Origin: CAZHDB01 sp964531225
GTDB lineage: Archaea > Thermoproteota > Thermoprotei_A > Sulfolobales > Desulfurococcaceae
Assembly (NCBI GenBank): GCA_964531225.1
Contig: CAZHDB010000051.1
Span: 1 to 6,300, forward strand
Direction: 5' to 3'
DNA length: 6,300 nucleotides
The position numbers were made by a program, and so were the translations under genes. The stretch's first letter is position 1; every line of letters begins with the position of its first letter. The notes beneath the pieces are model-generated. The model saw nothing but the letters and a program-made list of their open reading frames with translations, was not told the origin of the DNA and did no database searches. This document shows, one piece after another, positions 1-6,300 of the stretch.

Positions 1-1826
1 AAGAATTTTATCCGAATATCTCTAGAGTACTTGTTCTTAGCTTTTATTACCAATGGCTTTATAGATCCCGAGCCAAGAACCTCTATACCCAACCCCCCGA
101 TCCTCACAGCTATCCGAATATCTTTCTCAAAATCATTAATAATCTCTATAGATGCCTTAGTTTCAAGGCCTTCAATAGAGTCTCCCAATACCCTTATGTC
201 ATTAATCCTTATCTTTTTCAAAATGGGCTCAATAACTGAATCAAATTTACGTAACCAAGTCTTAATGATCATTGGAGACCAAAATTCAGCCCACCAATAA
301 TCACTATCTAATGCATGCCATAAAGCCCATCTTGCTTTTTTACTCTTATTATCCCTTCCGCCAATCATTCTTTCATAGGCACGGATCATTCTATATCTCT
401 TAGCTACTTCAATCCAATATTTCTCATGATCTTCTTTTTCGCTCCTCCACTTCTTAAAAGTTCCAAGCCACGTATTAGTTGGTATGTGTTTAAGAACTCT
501 TCTTGCGGGAACTTTTTCATAAATTTCCCTTAAATGACTCAATTCAATGAAGTCATGCTTGGACATATTAATGAGATAATCTGATAATTTATCTAGGAAT
601 ACGGCAGCGTATGGAGGGTTTCTGGGAAATACCATCCAATTTTCTCCATCGAGTGCCAGTACTAATGTTTGAATGTTTTTATTAAACCATTTCTTAGCAA
701 TCATTAATGAGAATTCGTAGGCATTTCTCCAAGCATTATATTCGTTGGGAAAGTTATTATGGAAACTCATTATATTACTCAAGTCTTGGTCTCTAAAAAA
801 CACTGTTATATAATCTCCTGTAGCCGTATTAAGTACTAAATAGGGTTCATAAGGACTATTCTTATCACCTTCAGCGTGATAAAAGTGATGTTTATCATCC
901 AAGACCGTATATTCTATCCCATTAGCTCTATAGATATGTATTAGTCCCATGGAAAAAGCCATTTCAGGAGTCCACGCGCCTAATGCTTCATAGTTATTAC
1001 CCATTGCCTTCTTTGTTAATGTCTTACCATAAGATAGTTCTTCATCAACTATATCTCCAGCATCTAGTACGTCAACTAGGAATCCGGCTATTGTATGGGC
1101 ATATAGACTTGTAAGTACATCTATTTGTCCTCTATACAAAGCCTCTCTATAATTATCAAGTGCTTCCTTAATCCTCATTACTTCAAAACTAGTTGGACTA
1201 TATTTTTCCCCGCTAATTGTCTCTATACCTTTTTCAATAGCCATTAGCCATTGGACTAATAGACTTGGACTTAGATTATAAGTAGCTTTAAATCCTCTTT
1301 TTCTATCAAGGAGCAGTGCGTGATAATGATACGGACCATAGCCGTACGGTGCTAAATATCCTCCCCATACATATACATATGCCCATGGGCTATGGATTTT
1401 TCCATCAGGCATATAATTTGGTGCTTGGTGATGATGCCATACAATTGTAAAGTAAAAAGGCTCCCTTGTAGATGGATCAGCTATAATAAATGTTGTCCTA
1501 TCAACTTTATTCTCATTAATATACAGTTCTACTAGATATTCACCAAGATCTTCTCCAATAGGTAGTTTAATTGGTTCACTTGGAAATATCTTCATTTCTT
1601 TATCCAATATTTCAAAAGTTGATTCAAAAACCATTTTTCTATCATTCTTTGGATCAATAATGAACATTCTTACTGAAACACTTTTTCTATATCCATGGTT
1701 AATAATTAATACATTAGCTTCTTGGTCGGAGTTCCTTGAAATAATAGGGGATTTCAGAACAATATAAGCCTCAATTCCATCAATGATCTTTGATGATGCA
1801 AGTCCAGAATATCCTTCATCAGCCAT
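1..1826 (-). CDS. Cytoplasmic glycoside hydrolase family 57 alpha-glucan hydrolase (amylase/amylopullulanase-like), C-terminus cut by window edge
   Basis: The minus frame is open from an ATG at 1826 through the left edge (608 codons visible, no stop). Residues about 14-118 look like an N-terminal beta-sandwich. The GH57 catalytic region starts near 126. All five family regions are readable: WHHHQAPNY (130-138), GQIDVL (233-238), GAWTPEMAF with the likely nucleophile E288, YTVLDDKHHF with candidate acid/base D310/D311, and ALDGENW (D393, E395). A helical region with SDYWWAEFW (508-516) and a beta-rich tail follow. In GH57 a Glu nucleophile and an Asp acid/base cleave alpha-glucosidic bonds with retention. 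There is no signal peptide, so a cytoplasmic role on imported oligosaccharides is inferred. ATG 1826 is preferred because GGTG lies 9 nt upstream. An in-frame ATG at 1841 would add five residues. The size would suit a Staphylothermus GH57 amylopullulanase of about 640 residues that I recall from the literature, but this is unverified. The family is certain; the exact substrate is not. Confidence 0.88.
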   Translation of the reverse strand, partial: MADEGYSGLASSKIIDGIEAYIVLKSPIISRNSDQEANVLIINHGYRKSVSVRMFIIDPKNDRKMVFESTFEILDKEMKIFPSEPIKLPIGEDLGEYLVELYINENKVDRTTFIIADPSTREPFYFTIVWHHHQAPNYMPDGKIHSPWAYVYVWGGYLAPYGYGPYHYHALLLDRKRGFKATYNLSPSLLVQWLMAIEKGIETISGEKYSPTSFEVMRIKEALDNYREALYRGQIDVLTSLYAHTIAGFLVDVLDAGDIVDEELSYGKTLTKKAMGNNYEALGAWTPEMAFSMGLIHIYRANGIEYTVLDDKHHFYHAEGDKNSPYEPYLVLNTATGDYITVFFRDQDLSNIMSFHNNFPNEYNAWRNAYEFSLMIAKKWFNKNIQTLVLALDGENWMVFPRNPPYAAVFLDKLSDYLINMSKHDFIELSHLREIYEKVPARRVLKHIPTNTWLGTFKKWRSEKEDHEKYWIEVAKRYRMIRAYERMIGGRDNKSKKARWALWHALDSDYWWAEFWSPMIIKTWLRKFDSVIEPILKKIRINDIRVLGDSIEGLETKASIEIINDFEKDIRIAVRIGGLGIEVLGSGSIKPLVIKAKNKYSRDIRIKF

Positions 1827-1835
1827 AATTGTATA

Positions 1836-1839
1836 CACC
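1836..1839 (-). promoter_or_regulatory. Ribosome binding site (GGTG) of the minus-strand GH57 gene
   Basis: On the minus strand GGTG sits 9 nt before the ATG at 1826 and matches the archaeal anti-Shine-Dalgarno core CACC. It overlaps an alternative in-frame ATG at 1841. The opposite gene carries the same ATGGTGTAT string 5-8 nt before its candidate starts, and there that ATG is out of frame. This argues that the string is a ribosome binding site in both genes and decides for 1826 as the start here. Confidence 0.5.
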
Positions 1840-1880
1840 ATAAATAATAACTAGTCATTATAGATTCTTTCTGAAGCTAA

Positions 1881-1892
1881 GGTATATATTTC
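1881..1892 (-). promoter_or_regulatory. Candidate TATA box for the minus-strand GH57 gene
   Basis: On the minus strand this reads GAAATATATACC, a purine-rich BRE-like start followed by an alternating TA box. A transcription start about 25 nt downstream would fall near 1860, giving a leader of roughly 35 nt to the ATG at 1826. The TTTAAATAAT copies at 1912-1933 are alternatives and would give a longer leader. The assignment is by position and base composition only. Confidence 0.4.
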
Positions 1893-1911
1893 TTAATGAA
1901 GTTGGACGTAT

Positions 1912-1933
1912 ATTATTTAAAAGATTATTTAAA
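1912..1933. repeat. Short tandem direct repeat, ATTATTTAAA twice with a 12-bp period
   Basis: ATTATTTAAA occurs at 1912-1921 and again at 1924-1933 in the divergent intergenic region. Read on the minus strand each copy is TTTAAATAAT, close to an archaeal TATA box. The 12-bp spacing puts the copies about one helical turn apart. They could be alternative TATA boxes for the minus gene, half-sites for a regulator, or chance in AT-rich DNA. Confidence 0.45.
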
Positions 1934-1962
1934 CAACTTTTTCAACTTATAAGTTTAAATAA
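1925..1962. promoter_or_regulatory. Inverted repeat between the divergent GH57 genes, possible operator
   Basis: TTATTTAAAC at 1925-1934 is the exact reverse complement of GTTTAAATAA at 1953-1962, with 18 nt between the arms. The spacer overlaps a perfect 12-bp palindrome, AACTTATAAGTT, at 1944-1955, and CAACTT occurs twice (1934-1939 and 1943-1948). The right arm includes the predicted TATA box of the plus-strand gene, so a protein bound here could block TBP/TFB. It does not match the TATCAC-N5-GTGATA motif of Thermococcales sugar regulators. The symmetry is seen; the regulatory role is inferred. Confidence 0.4.
1953..1961 (+). promoter_or_regulatory. TATA box of the plus-strand amylopullulanase-type gene
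   Basis: GTTTAAATA is preceded by A-rich bases and matches the archaeal TATA consensus. A start of transcription about 25 nt downstream would fall near 1984, leaving a leader of about 30 nt before the ATG at 2014. The same nine bases recur at 5496-5504 before the decayed transporter genes. Confidence 0.6.
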
Positions 1963-2001
1963 CTCTAATCCTACATAGTATTTTGAATAGAACTGGTCAA
2001 T

Positions 2002-2005
2002 GGTG
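2002..2005 (+). promoter_or_regulatory. Ribosome binding site (GGTG) of the plus-strand GH57 gene
   Basis: GGTG ends 8 nt before ATG 2014 and 5 nt before the in-frame TTG at 2011, so it cannot fully decide between them. The ATG at 2000 that overlaps it is out of frame with the gene. An in-frame TGA at 1984 rules out a long N-terminal extension. Confidence 0.5.
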
Positions 2006-2013
2006 TATTCTTG

Positions 2014-5000
2014 ATGGCTCTAAAAAAGATCCTATGCATATTATTTATTGCCTTCATTATGATACAATTAGTCATTACGGCTGCTCAAGTAAGAACAGAG
2101 AGTTCAGAGCCTCTTTATGTAATGTTTATATGGCATTATCATCAGCCATGGTATTACTCAGTTAATGAATCATACTTTATATTGCCATGGGTGAGAATGC
2201 ATAGTGTAGGGAATTACTATAAAATGGCATACATATTATCTAAATATCCAAGTATTAAGGTAACATTTACTTTCTCAGGCTCCCTTATAGTTCAACTGAA
2301 AGATTATGTTGAAAAAGACATCATGGATATTAGACAAATACTATCGTGGAAAATAGCTAATGGAGAAGAGTTAACTGCTAAGGACATATATGATATATTG
2401 AAGATCCCCGGAGGCTTCTTTGATATAAACTGGGCAAGAATAATAGAGCAAATACCTAGATACAAGGATTTAAGAGATCGAGCTCAAACATCATTTGAAG
2501 CATGTGCTGCTTTGCCATTAAGCGAAGCTGAATTTATAGAATGTGTAGCCAATAGATTTACTGATCGTAACTTTTCAAGCCAGAGAATAATTGATCTAGC
2601 CGTACTATTTAATCTATTCTGGATAGATCCGGAAGTTGCTAGAGAAGAGTATCCTGAGATATATCAATTAATGGAGCGAGCTAAATCAGAGTCTTTACCT
2701 AGATTCACACGTGATGAATTGAGGCACATACTTGAAACACATATTGATATAATGAGTAAGATCCTTCCTAAATATAGGGAGTTAGTGAATAATGGGCAAA
2801 TAGAGTTAATACCAGTTCCATATAGTCATCCATTGGCCCCATTAATAGTTGATTTTGGCTGGAAAGAGGATCTTGCAATGCATGTTGAGAGAAGTATAGA
2901 GTTGTTTGAAGAAGTATTCAATTATACACCAGTAGGTATGTGGCCTGCTGAGCAAGCAATTAATGAGTATGTTGCTAGGGTTATGATCGATCAGGGTATA
3001 CAATGGATAGCATCTGATCAAAGCATTCTCCAGAAGACAGGCATTAATGCTGATTTACTTGATAACTATGGAGTCCCCTGGTACTTTGATTATGATAACA
3101 AAAGAATATACTTGTTCTTCCGCAATACATTACTCAGTAACCTCATAAGCTTTGACTATGCTAATTATGAATCAGTTGATGCTGCTGTATCAGATCTAAT
3201 TAATAGACTTAAAAATATAGCTAGTGAAGCTAGTGGGCTAAGATTAGTCGTTATAGCATTAGATGGAGAGAATCCATGGGAACACTATGAAGAATTTGGA
3301 GATACATTTCTTAACAAATTATATCAAGAATTAACGGAACTACAAAATCAAGGAATAATAGTGACTACTACGCCTAGAGAATTCTTGCAACAGCATATTG
3401 ATTTAGCTAGAGAACTTCCATTAGAAGCTTATGAATACCTAGATCTAATAGGTAAGGATATAGCTGATATTCCACTCGACAGTTATGGAGATGCCTATGA
3501 TCAGTTGCCAAGGAAAACTGTATCGGCACGGTTACCAGAGGGTTCATGGGGTGGAGGAGAACTAGCTATATGGATTGGAGATAGACAGGAGAATAGTGCC
3601 TGGATGTGGCTTGCTAAGGCAAGAGAAGAAATACTAGATGCTCTTGGCGTTGATTCAATGCTCGATGCATATGATGTTAATCCAGACGTTGTTGAATACC
3701 TACTAAGAGCTGAAGCTAGTGATTGGTTCTTCTGGTACGGTTATGATGGTGGAGGTTCTCCGGAGACATTTGATCCATTGTTCAAGGCGTTTATTAGAAA
3801 GGCATACGAACTAGCTGGTCTAACGCCGCCAGACTACCTTAATGCATATTTCTATCCAGATGCTACTGCAAAGGGATGGCTTAATCCTGATGTACCGAAG
3901 CCAGTTACCCAAAGAATAACTATTGATGGCAAACTTGATCCTATATGGACCACTGCTATAGAATCTAAAGAAGCATTAAACATATCTATTGGACCAAATT
4001 ATATATCAAATGCTTATATGGCTGTAGACAGCGATGGCTTAATCCTTACATTTATTCCATGGCAGGGAATAGATCTAAGAAATGTAGAGATAGCAGTGTA
4101 TACGACAACTCCTAGGAGAAGTCTAAGTCCTTATAGTCCGGGATATAATGTTTGTCCAAGATATAGTAGTAAGGATCTGGGCATTGGATTAGCCTATGAG
4201 ATACTAATTAAGCCGAATGAAAACACGACATATGTTAGTGCAGCTGATGGTATGGGGGGCTTCTTCCAATTATATAAACTAGGCATAGGTATTGGCGAGG
4301 TTATAGAGATTAAAATACCGTGGACATATATAGGCTTAGTACCTGGAGACTACTCGTACTTGACAATAGCTGTCTATCTTGGAAACGAATTAGTTGAGAC
4401 GGCTACAAGGCTAGGGCTTGTCTATAAGTTCCAAGTACCACGTGAGGTTGCTGCGGCTGCACCAGGTAATGTTATTATTGAAATGGATGATCCTATTGGA
4501 GATGATGATGGTGCTGGCGGGTATCAATATCCATTAAGTTCCGTATTTAAGCCCGGAGTATTTGATATGGTTAAGTTCCGTGTAAGTGATGCTGGTGATA
4601 AACTTATATTTGAAGTACAAGTAGCTGATCTTGGAGGTAATCCATGGGGAGGTCCTAATGGCTGGTCATTACAGTATGTACATATATACATACATACAAC
4701 ACTCCCTATACCTGGAAGAACCGACACCTTTGGATTAAACATTAATGTATCTCAAAACGATGCATGGCATATAACATTACTACTAGCGCCAGGATGGGGA
4801 ACAGACCCTATACCTGATGGTGAAAGAGCAGCTTTATACTACTACAATAATACAGTCGTAGTACAGGATAGCTTGTATAAAGTTTATGCCGATGCAGCCA
4901 CAAATACTATTGTTGTAGAAGTAAGTAAATCATTATTGCTTGACTTAGACCATATTGATAATTGGAGCTATGTAGTTGTTTTAACAAGTTATGATGGCTA

Positions 5001-5448
5001 TGGAGAAATGAAGATAAGGTCTGTTGGTGTAGAGGCTCAGGACTGGGTTGTTGGAGCACCGGATTATGCACTTCCAATACTTGCTAATGTAATACCGCGT
5101 GTAATGGATCTGTTGGCGCCGACGGCTGAGGATCAATATAGAATGTTGAATACATTTACAGTAGAACTTTCTGATAGTGGTTATATTGGAAAATATGCTA
5201 TTGTAAATGGAATCAATAAATCAGTAGTAGAAGCTCCTAAAGTTATTATTAAAGAAGTAACATCTACAAAGACTGAAACAATTACTGAAACAACGACAGA
5301 GACAATAGTATCAACTTCAACAGCTACGACTACGGTGCCCGAGGTTATTGAAAAGATAAACATTCCATTAACAATAGCGTTTACATTATTGGCATTAATT
5401 GTAGGAATTGCTATTGGATACGTGTTTCCATTCAAGAAAAGATTTTAA
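2014..5448 (+). CDS. apu: Secreted, membrane-anchored GH57 amylopullulanase-type enzyme
   Basis: This 1144-residue protein (ATG 2014; TTG 2011 would add one Met) begins with a signal peptide: Lys-Lys, then a hydrophobic core to about residue 24. The GH57 domain follows with all five conserved regions: FIWHYHQP (38-45), GQIELIP (261-267), GMWPAEQ with nucleophile E313, QWIASDQ with acid/base D335, and ALDGENPWEHY (415-425). The helical subdomain carries SDWFFWYG (569-576). Next come a DOMON-like beta module (about 632-808, IDGKLDPIW) and a glucodextranase C-terminal-type module (about 818-1046, DDPIGDDDG). A Thr/Ser-rich stalk (1083-1109), a transmembrane helix (1117-1138) and a KKRF tail end the protein. 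This order resembles Thermococcales GH57 amylopullulanases, which hydrolyse alpha-1,4 and alpha-1,6 bonds in starch and pullulan. Location outside the cell, tethered to the membrane, is inferred. Many N-x-S/T sites suit glycosylation. C164 and C177 could pair. It is divergent from the other GH57 gene and has its own promoter. Substrate range is not proven; alpha-amylase alone is possible. Confidence 0.93.
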   Translation: MALKKILCILFIAFIMIQLVITAAQVRTESSEPLYVMFIWHYHQPWYYSVNESYFILPWVRMHSVGNYYKMAYILSKYPSIKVTFTFSGSLIVQLKDYVEKDIMDIRQILSWKIANGEELTAKDIYDILKIPGGFFDINWARIIEQIPRYKDLRDRAQTSFEACAALPLSEAEFIECVANRFTDRNFSSQRIIDLAVLFNLFWIDPEVAREEYPEIYQLMERAKSESLPRFTRDELRHILETHIDIMSKILPKYRELVNNGQIELIPVPYSHPLAPLIVDFGWKEDLAMHVERSIELFEEVFNYTPVGMWPAEQAINEYVARVMIDQGIQWIASDQSILQKTGINADLLDNYGVPWYFDYDNKRIYLFFRNTLLSNLISFDYANYESVDAAVSDLINRLKNIASEASGLRLVVIALDGENPWEHYEEFGDTFLNKLYQELTELQNQGIIVTTTPREFLQQHIDLARELPLEAYEYLDLIGKDIADIPLDSYGDAYDQLPRKTVSARLPEGSWGGGELAIWIGDRQENSAWMWLAKAREEILDALGVDSMLDAYDVNPDVVEYLLRAEASDWFFWYGYDGGGSPETFDPLFKAFIRKAYELAGLTPPDYLNAYFYPDATAKGWLNPDVPKPVTQRITIDGKLDPIWTTAIESKEALNISIGPNYISNAYMAVDSDGLILTFIPWQGIDLRNVEIAVYTTTPRRSLSPYSPGYNVCPRYSSKDLGIGLAYEILIKPNENTTYVSAADGMGGFFQLYKLGIGIGEVIEIKIPWTYIGLVPGDYSYLTIAVYLGNELVETATRLGLVYKFQVPREVAAAAPGNVIIEMDDPIGDDDGAGGYQYPLSSVFKPGVFDMVKFRVSDAGDKLIFEVQVADLGGNPWGGPNGWSLQYVHIYIHTTLPIPGRTDTFGLNINVSQNDAWHITLLLAPGWGTDPIPDGERAALYYYNNTVVVQDSLYKVYADAATNTIVVEVSKSLLLDLDHIDNWSYVVVLTSYDGYGEMKIRSVGVEAQDWVVGAPDYALPILANVIPRVMDLLAPTAEDQYRMLNTFTVELSDSGYIGKYAIVNGINKSVVEAPKVIIKEVTSTKTETITETTTETIVSTSTATTTVPEVIEKINIPLTIAFTLLALIVGIAIGYVFPFKKRF

Positions 5449-5454
5449 CACAAG

Positions 5455-5463
5455 TCTTTTTTA
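5455..5463 (+). terminator. T-tract terminator after the amylopullulanase-type gene
   Basis: Six consecutive T residues (5457-5462), preceded by TC, start 8 nt after the TAA stop at 5446-5448. Archaeal RNA polymerase terminates at such T-runs without needing a hairpin, and I see no stable stem here. Together with the new TATA box at 5496 it suggests the downstream transporter genes were a separate transcript. Confidence 0.5.
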
Positions 5464-5495
5464 TATAATTACTTATTACCATACATGAAACAATT

Positions 5496-5504
5496 GTTTA
5501 AATA
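5496..5504 (+). promoter_or_regulatory. TATA box of the decayed ABC transporter genes
   Basis: GTTTAAATA is identical to the nine bases at 1953-1961 before the amylopullulanase-type gene. A transcription start would fall near 5528, about 20 nt before the ATG at 5549. Weak ribosome-binding matches lie in between (GAGGT at 5528-5532, too far at 16 nt, and GTGA at 5535-5538, 10 nt). The promoter appears better preserved than the gene it served. Confidence 0.5.
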
Positions 5505-5548
5505 CTGAAGTTATAGAACCCATTCAAGAGGTCTGTGAGAGATACATA

Positions 5549-6021
5549 ATGGCAAAAGTACGTCTTATTTATATAGTCAAGAGATCCGGCGATGTTGTTG
5601 CTGCTGTAGATCATATAAACCTCGATATTTATGCTGGAGAGTTTTTGTCTTACTAGGTCCATTAGGTTCTGGTAAAACAACCACCTTAAGACTTATTGCT
5701 AGTTTTAGAGGTACCGAACGGAAGCGAGATCTATATTAGTGATAAATTAGTTAATTACGTTCATCTAAAGGATCGCAATATTGCCATGGTTTTCCAAAAC
5801 ATACACTATATCAAGATATGTAGATATATGATAACATAACGTTTCTATCAATAGCTAGTAAAATAGGTATTACAAAGGATGTTATAAGGAAAAAAGTTAT
5901 TGAAATAGCTAGGTTACTCGGTATGGAAAATTTATTAGATAGGTATCCATTTCAGCTTAGTGGTGATCAGCAGCAACATATTGGACTTGCAAGAGCACTT
6001 GTCTGAAAACCGAAGGTATGG
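5549..6021 (+). pseudogene. MalK-type sugar ABC transporter ATPase, decayed and truncated
   Basis: From ATG 5549 the start is typical of MalK/MsmX/UgpC ATPases (MAKVRLIYIVKRSGDVVA, then DHINLDIYAGEF). Translation stops after 35 codons at TAG 5654-5656. Shifting frame near 5647 restores LLGPLGSGKTTTLRLIA, the Walker A region. An extra T near 5704-5706 breaks it again before the segment to RNIAMVFQN (Q-loop, ending 5800). A base is missing near 5801-5802, then TAG at 5821. The helical domain follows: KDVIRKKVIEIARLLG, NLLDRYPFQ, and a signature reading LSGDQQQHI where the family has LSGGQQQRV. After LARALV comes TGA 6004 and KPKV. Walker B, the D-loop, the switch His and the regulatory domain are all absent. 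An intact protein would power import of maltose-type oligosaccharides; this copy cannot. The 3' limit is approximate because the frame continues into permease sequence. Confidence 0.9.
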
Positions 6022-6300
6022 AGAGCACTGTTATTGACTCCATGGGCCTTACCTCCCTCATTCTCTATCACTACATGGAGAATATTGTTTATATCAGGTC
6101 AAGGTCCGTTGGCAGGGGCACTTGATCCATTTATTCCCGGCGGAAGCTTCTCGATAACCAGTAATGAATAGCATGCATTCTTTGTATATAACATAGTTGA
6201 AATGTGGCTAGCATATCCATTTATTATGACGGTTACAATGGGTGCTATTGCTAGTATACCTAGAGAGCTAATAGAGGCAGCATATATTGATGGAGCGAGT
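6022..6300 (+). pseudogene. MalF-type sugar ABC transporter permease fragment, N-terminus missing, continues past right edge
   Basis: In the same frame as the last ATPase piece the reading becomes RALLLTPWALPPSFSITTWR, then GQGPLAGALDPFIPGGSFSI, an in-frame TAG at 6169-6171, then FFVYNIVEMWLAYPF and GAIASIPRELIEAAYIDGAS. The last stretch is the EAA loop (EAA-x3-G, 6274-6300) by which MalF/MalG-family permeases dock with the ATPase. The Leu-Pro-Trp segment and the following hydrophobic stretches match the middle membrane helices of MalF. The first hundred or so residues of a normal MalF are lacking, and no start codon or ribosome binding site precedes the fragment. An ATG at 6202 could start a short product but lies inside a helix. 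The fragment would have been the membrane channel for maltodextrin-type sugars. Whether the part beyond the window is intact cannot be seen. Confidence 0.85.

Noticed and set aside
31..300. Plus-strand open frame of 89 codons.
   Set aside because: It is antisense to the C-terminal part of the minus-strand GH57 gene, has no recognisable domain or ribosome binding site, and is best explained as a shadow.
862..882. Inverted repeat TTATCAC-N7-GTGATAA, resembling the TATCAC-N5-GTGATA sugar regulator motif of Thermococcales.
   Set aside because: The spacer is 7 rather than 5, and the site lies deep inside the minus-strand GH57 coding region just after conserved region 4, so codon constraints explain it.
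1983..2165. Plus-strand 60-codon frame starting at TTG 1983.
   Set aside because: It overlaps the signal peptide and catalytic start of the GH57 gene in another frame and has no family resemblance.
4524..5435. Two minus-strand open frames (4524-4742 and 5181-5435).
   Set aside because: Both are antisense to the C-terminal modules and Thr-rich stalk of the plus-strand enzyme. The Val/Ser-rich translation of the second simply mirrors the Thr-rich codons.
5498..5680. Minus-strand open frame of 60 codons across the pseudogene start.
   Set aside because: It is antisense to clear MalK-type sequence and has no coding support of its own.
5549..6300. Programmed frameshifting or stop readthrough to make a working ATPase.
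   Set aside because: Three separate shifts, two stops, an altered signature and a missing Walker B cannot be repaired by recoding. I saw no conserved slippery-site arrangement.
5449..6300. Transposon or insertion sequence as the cause of the transporter damage.
   Set aside because: No transposase sequence, terminal inverted repeats or target duplications are visible. The lesions are small indels, point changes and one deletion.

Overview
The window looks like a piece of an AT-rich, hyperthermophilic crenarchaeal genome of the Desulfurococcales type, most likely Staphylothermus or a close relative. The basis is archaeal TATA-type promoters (TTTAAATA), GGTG-type ribosome binding sites, AGA/ATA-rich codon use, GH57 rather than GH13 starch enzymes, and a secreted enzyme ending in a Thr-rich stalk plus membrane anchor. 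The genus is an inference from these traits, not from a database match.

Layout: positions 1-1826 carry, on the minus strand, a cytoplasmic-type glycoside hydrolase family 57 (GH57) enzyme whose C-terminal end runs off the left edge. It is open through that edge and 608 codons are visible. Positions 1827-2013 are a divergent intergenic region with TATA-like boxes in both directions, a 10-bp direct repeat and a perfect 10-bp inverted repeat. Positions 2014-5448 carry, on the plus strand, a second and only distantly related GH57 enzyme of the amylopullulanase type. It has a signal peptide, catalytic domain, two beta-rich C-terminal modules, a Thr/Ser-rich stalk and a C-terminal transmembrane anchor. 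Positions 5449-5548 hold a T-tract terminator and a separate TATA box. From 5549 to the right edge lie the decayed remains of a sugar ABC transporter. A MalK-type ATPase gene has three frameshifts, two in-frame stops and damaged motifs. Just before the Walker B motif it is joined in frame to the middle of a MalF-type permease, which has one more stop and runs off the right edge.

Read together, this is an alpha-glucan utilisation locus. The anchored enzyme would cut starch, glycogen or pullulan-like polymers outside the cell, an ABC importer would bring in the oligosaccharides, and the cytoplasmic enzyme would process them inside. The two hydrolases look intact (all five GH57 conserved regions are present in each), but the adjacent transporter copy is dead. 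Uptake must therefore depend on another transporter elsewhere, or the strain has changed its use of these sugars.

I see no tRNA, rRNA, CRISPR array or insertion sequence, and no wholly new system. The most unusual part is the decayed ATPase-permease remnant that keeps a recognisable promoter.
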